Assembly (NCBI GenBank): GCA_018830745.1
Contig: JAHJRU010000066.1
Coordinates: forward strand, 1-6,963
DNA from: Chloroflexota bacterium
GTDB lineage: Bacteria; Chloroflexota; Dehalococcoidia; Dehalococcoidales; JAHJRU01
DNA length: 6,963 nucleotides
Direction of reading: 5' to 3'
In this document: positions 6,074 through 6,963 of the stretch, one piece after another
How the letters are laid out: each line of letters opens with the position of its first letter
Position numbering within the stretch: the first letter of the stretch is position 1
Notes under the pieces: model-generated
The model's input: the letters and a program-made list of their open reading frames with translations, nothing else
Told to the model about the DNA's origin: nothing
Databases searched by the model: none
Made by a program: the position numbers and the translations under genes

Positions 6074-6102
6074 TGACCCTGAGAGAGTATAACGATAGAA
6101 TA
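6074..6102 (+). promoter_or_regulatory. Sigma70-type promoter of the HdrA-like gene
   Basis: TTGACC at 6074-6079 (5 of 6 matches) is followed, about 17 nt further on, by TAGAAT (5 of 6), the same -10 sequence as the tRNA promoter. It lies in the AT-rich divergent intergenic region (5939-6128), which holds no other gene. Transcription would begin near 6109, giving a short leader of about 20 nt to the GTG at 6129. The HdrA-like gene thus appears to start its own transcription unit. Confidence 0.55.
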
Positions 6103-6128
6103 GAATTAGGTAGATGAGAAATAATAGG

Positions 6129-6963
6129 GTGAAATCAGCGCAAAAAGCTGTTCTGGTTATTGGTGCGGGGATTGGGGGGATAAAGGCTGGCCTGGAGCTG
6201 GCGGAGTCAGGAATCCAGGTATATCTCTGTGACCGCCGGCCCTATATTGGCGGGACGCTGAGCCAGCTTGATGAATGGTTTCCGGATGATCATTGCGGCT
6301 TTTGCCAGGTGCTGCCATATTCCATGGAGGCGGATGAGCAGTACTGTCTTCGCTGGGGCCTGAGCCATCCCAGTATCGAGCAGCTGCTCCTGACCGAAGT
6401 GGAGAAGGTCGAGGGCGAGGCGGGCGATTTCTCCGTTACCTTGAGCACACAGCCTTCCGGAGTGATACCGGAGAGATGTACCGGCTGTGGAGCGTGCGAG
6501 CCGGTATGCCCGGTGGAGGTAGACAGCGAATTCGAGGAAGGGCTGAGTCAGCGCAAGGCAATCTATCCCCGCCATCCCCTGGGTTCGGCTGATAATACCT
6601 ATATCATTGACTACCAGCACTGCACCCTTTGCGGAGCCTGCGTGGAGCAGTGCCCCACGGCGGCCATTGAGCTATCTTCGGAGCCTGAGCGAAGGATAAT
6701 ATCGGTTGGTGCCATCGTGGCGGCTACCGGCTTTGAGGAATTTGATGCACGGCCGACTACCCAGTTTGGCTACAGGCGTTTCCCCAACGTGGTTACCAGT
6801 ACCGAAGTGGAGCGCTTGCTCAGTCCCAATGGCCCCACCCTGGGCGAGTTGAAGCGCCCTTCCGATGGCCAGGTGCCCCGGTCGGTGGCTTTCCTGCAGT
6901 GCGTTGGCTCCCGCACGAGTGAAAACGACTACTGTTCATCGGCCTGCTGTCTGTACGCCCTCA
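6129..6963 (+). CDS. HdrA-like FAD/iron-sulfur protein (partial, runs off window)
   Basis: The first 278 residues of a heterodisulfide reductase subunit A-like flavoprotein are visible; the frame is open to the window end. Numbered from GTG 6129, the order is: FAD-binding GAGIGGIKAGLEL at 12-24; GGTLSQLDEWFPDDHCGFC with Cys56 and Cys59, matching the FPTxDCSxC segment of HdrA; GEAGDFSV, a typical HdrA phrase; and two inserted ferredoxin motifs (Cys117, 120, 123, 127 and Cys165, 168, 171, 175), each able to bind a 4Fe-4S cluster. QCVGSR (257-262) and the Cys269/273/274 cluster motif before the cut complete the pattern. HdrA proteins split or confurcate electrons between NAD(P)H, ferredoxin and another acceptor in complexes with HdrB/HdrC or hydrogenase-like subunits. 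The N-terminal domain of methanogen HdrA, before the FAD motif, is absent. No strong ribosome site is seen, so the exact start is uncertain; an ATG near 6114 may be an in-frame alternative. Confidence 0.88.
   Translation, partial: MKSAQKAVLVIGAGIGGIKAGLELAESGIQVYLCDRRPYIGGTLSQLDEWFPDDHCGFCQVLPYSMEADEQYCLRWGLSHPSIEQLLLTEVEKVEGEAGDFSVTLSTQPSGVIPERCTGCGACEPVCPVEVDSEFEEGLSQRKAIYPRHPLGSADNTYIIDYQHCTLCGACVEQCPTAAIELSSEPERRIISVGAIVAATGFEEFDARPTTQFGYRRFPNVVTSTEVERLLSPNGPTLGELKRPSDGQVPRSVAFLQCVGSRTSENDYCSSACCLYAL

Noticed and set aside
6207..6620. 137-codon open frame on the - strand
   Set aside because: It is antisense to the HdrA-like gene, whose ferredoxin Cys motifs are read on the + strand.
1..6963. 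CRISPR arrays, insertion sequences, integrase genes or attachment-site repeats, including phage-like duplication at the tRNA 3' end
   Set aside because: No repeat-spacer pattern, transposase or integrase-like protein was found, and I could see no second copy of the tRNA 3' end in the window.

Overview
The window looks like a chromosomal segment of an anaerobic bacterium with moderate GC. It carries a bacterial tRNA-Ile with an encoded CCA end, a compact CoA-thioester (beta-oxidation type) operon, and the start of a gene for an HdrA-like iron-sulfur flavoprotein. HdrA-type electron carriers beside acyl-CoA genes are typical of strict anaerobes that oxidise fatty or aromatic acids. The style of the proteins recalls Dehalococcoidia (Chloroflexota) or fatty-acid-degrading Desulfobacterota, but the sequence alone does not settle the phylum.

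Layout. Positions 22-141 hold a promoter and tRNA-Ile(GAT). Positions 302-4840 hold five genes on the + strand with gaps of 2, 28, 9 and 9 nt: a crotonase-family protein, a short-chain dehydrogenase (SDR), a degenerate 3-hydroxyacyl-CoA dehydrogenase paralogue, an intact 3-hydroxyacyl-CoA dehydrogenase and a thiolase. After a 70-nt gap comes a flavin-reductase-like FMN-binding protein (4911-5519). Convergent to it is a 3'-truncated isochorismatase-family gene (5510-5938, - strand). A divergent intergenic region with a good sigma70-type promoter leads into an HdrA-like gene that runs off the right edge.

How the genes fit together. Crotonase, dehydrogenase and thiolase are the last three chemical steps of beta-oxidation: hydration, oxidation of the hydroxyl group and thiolytic cleavage. 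Neither an acyl-CoA dehydrogenase nor a CoA ligase or transferase is present, so the substrate cannot be named. The NADH formed could be reoxidised through the neighbouring flavoprotein and HdrA-type machinery, but that link is inference from proximity.

The most interesting signal is that three of the five operon proteins depart from the canonical active site. The crotonase has His where the second catalytic Glu belongs. The SDR has Ile and Thr for the tetrad Asn and Ser. The first 3-hydroxyacyl-CoA dehydrogenase has lost His, Glu and Asn of its catalytic set, its glycine-rich nucleotide motif and about 40 residues of its CoA-contacting helical region, yet it lies directly before an intact paralogue. 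This suggests either a non-catalytic partner subunit or an operon adapted to an unusual acyl-CoA. The truncated isochorismatase-like gene, lacking its catalytic Cys, is a second anomaly.
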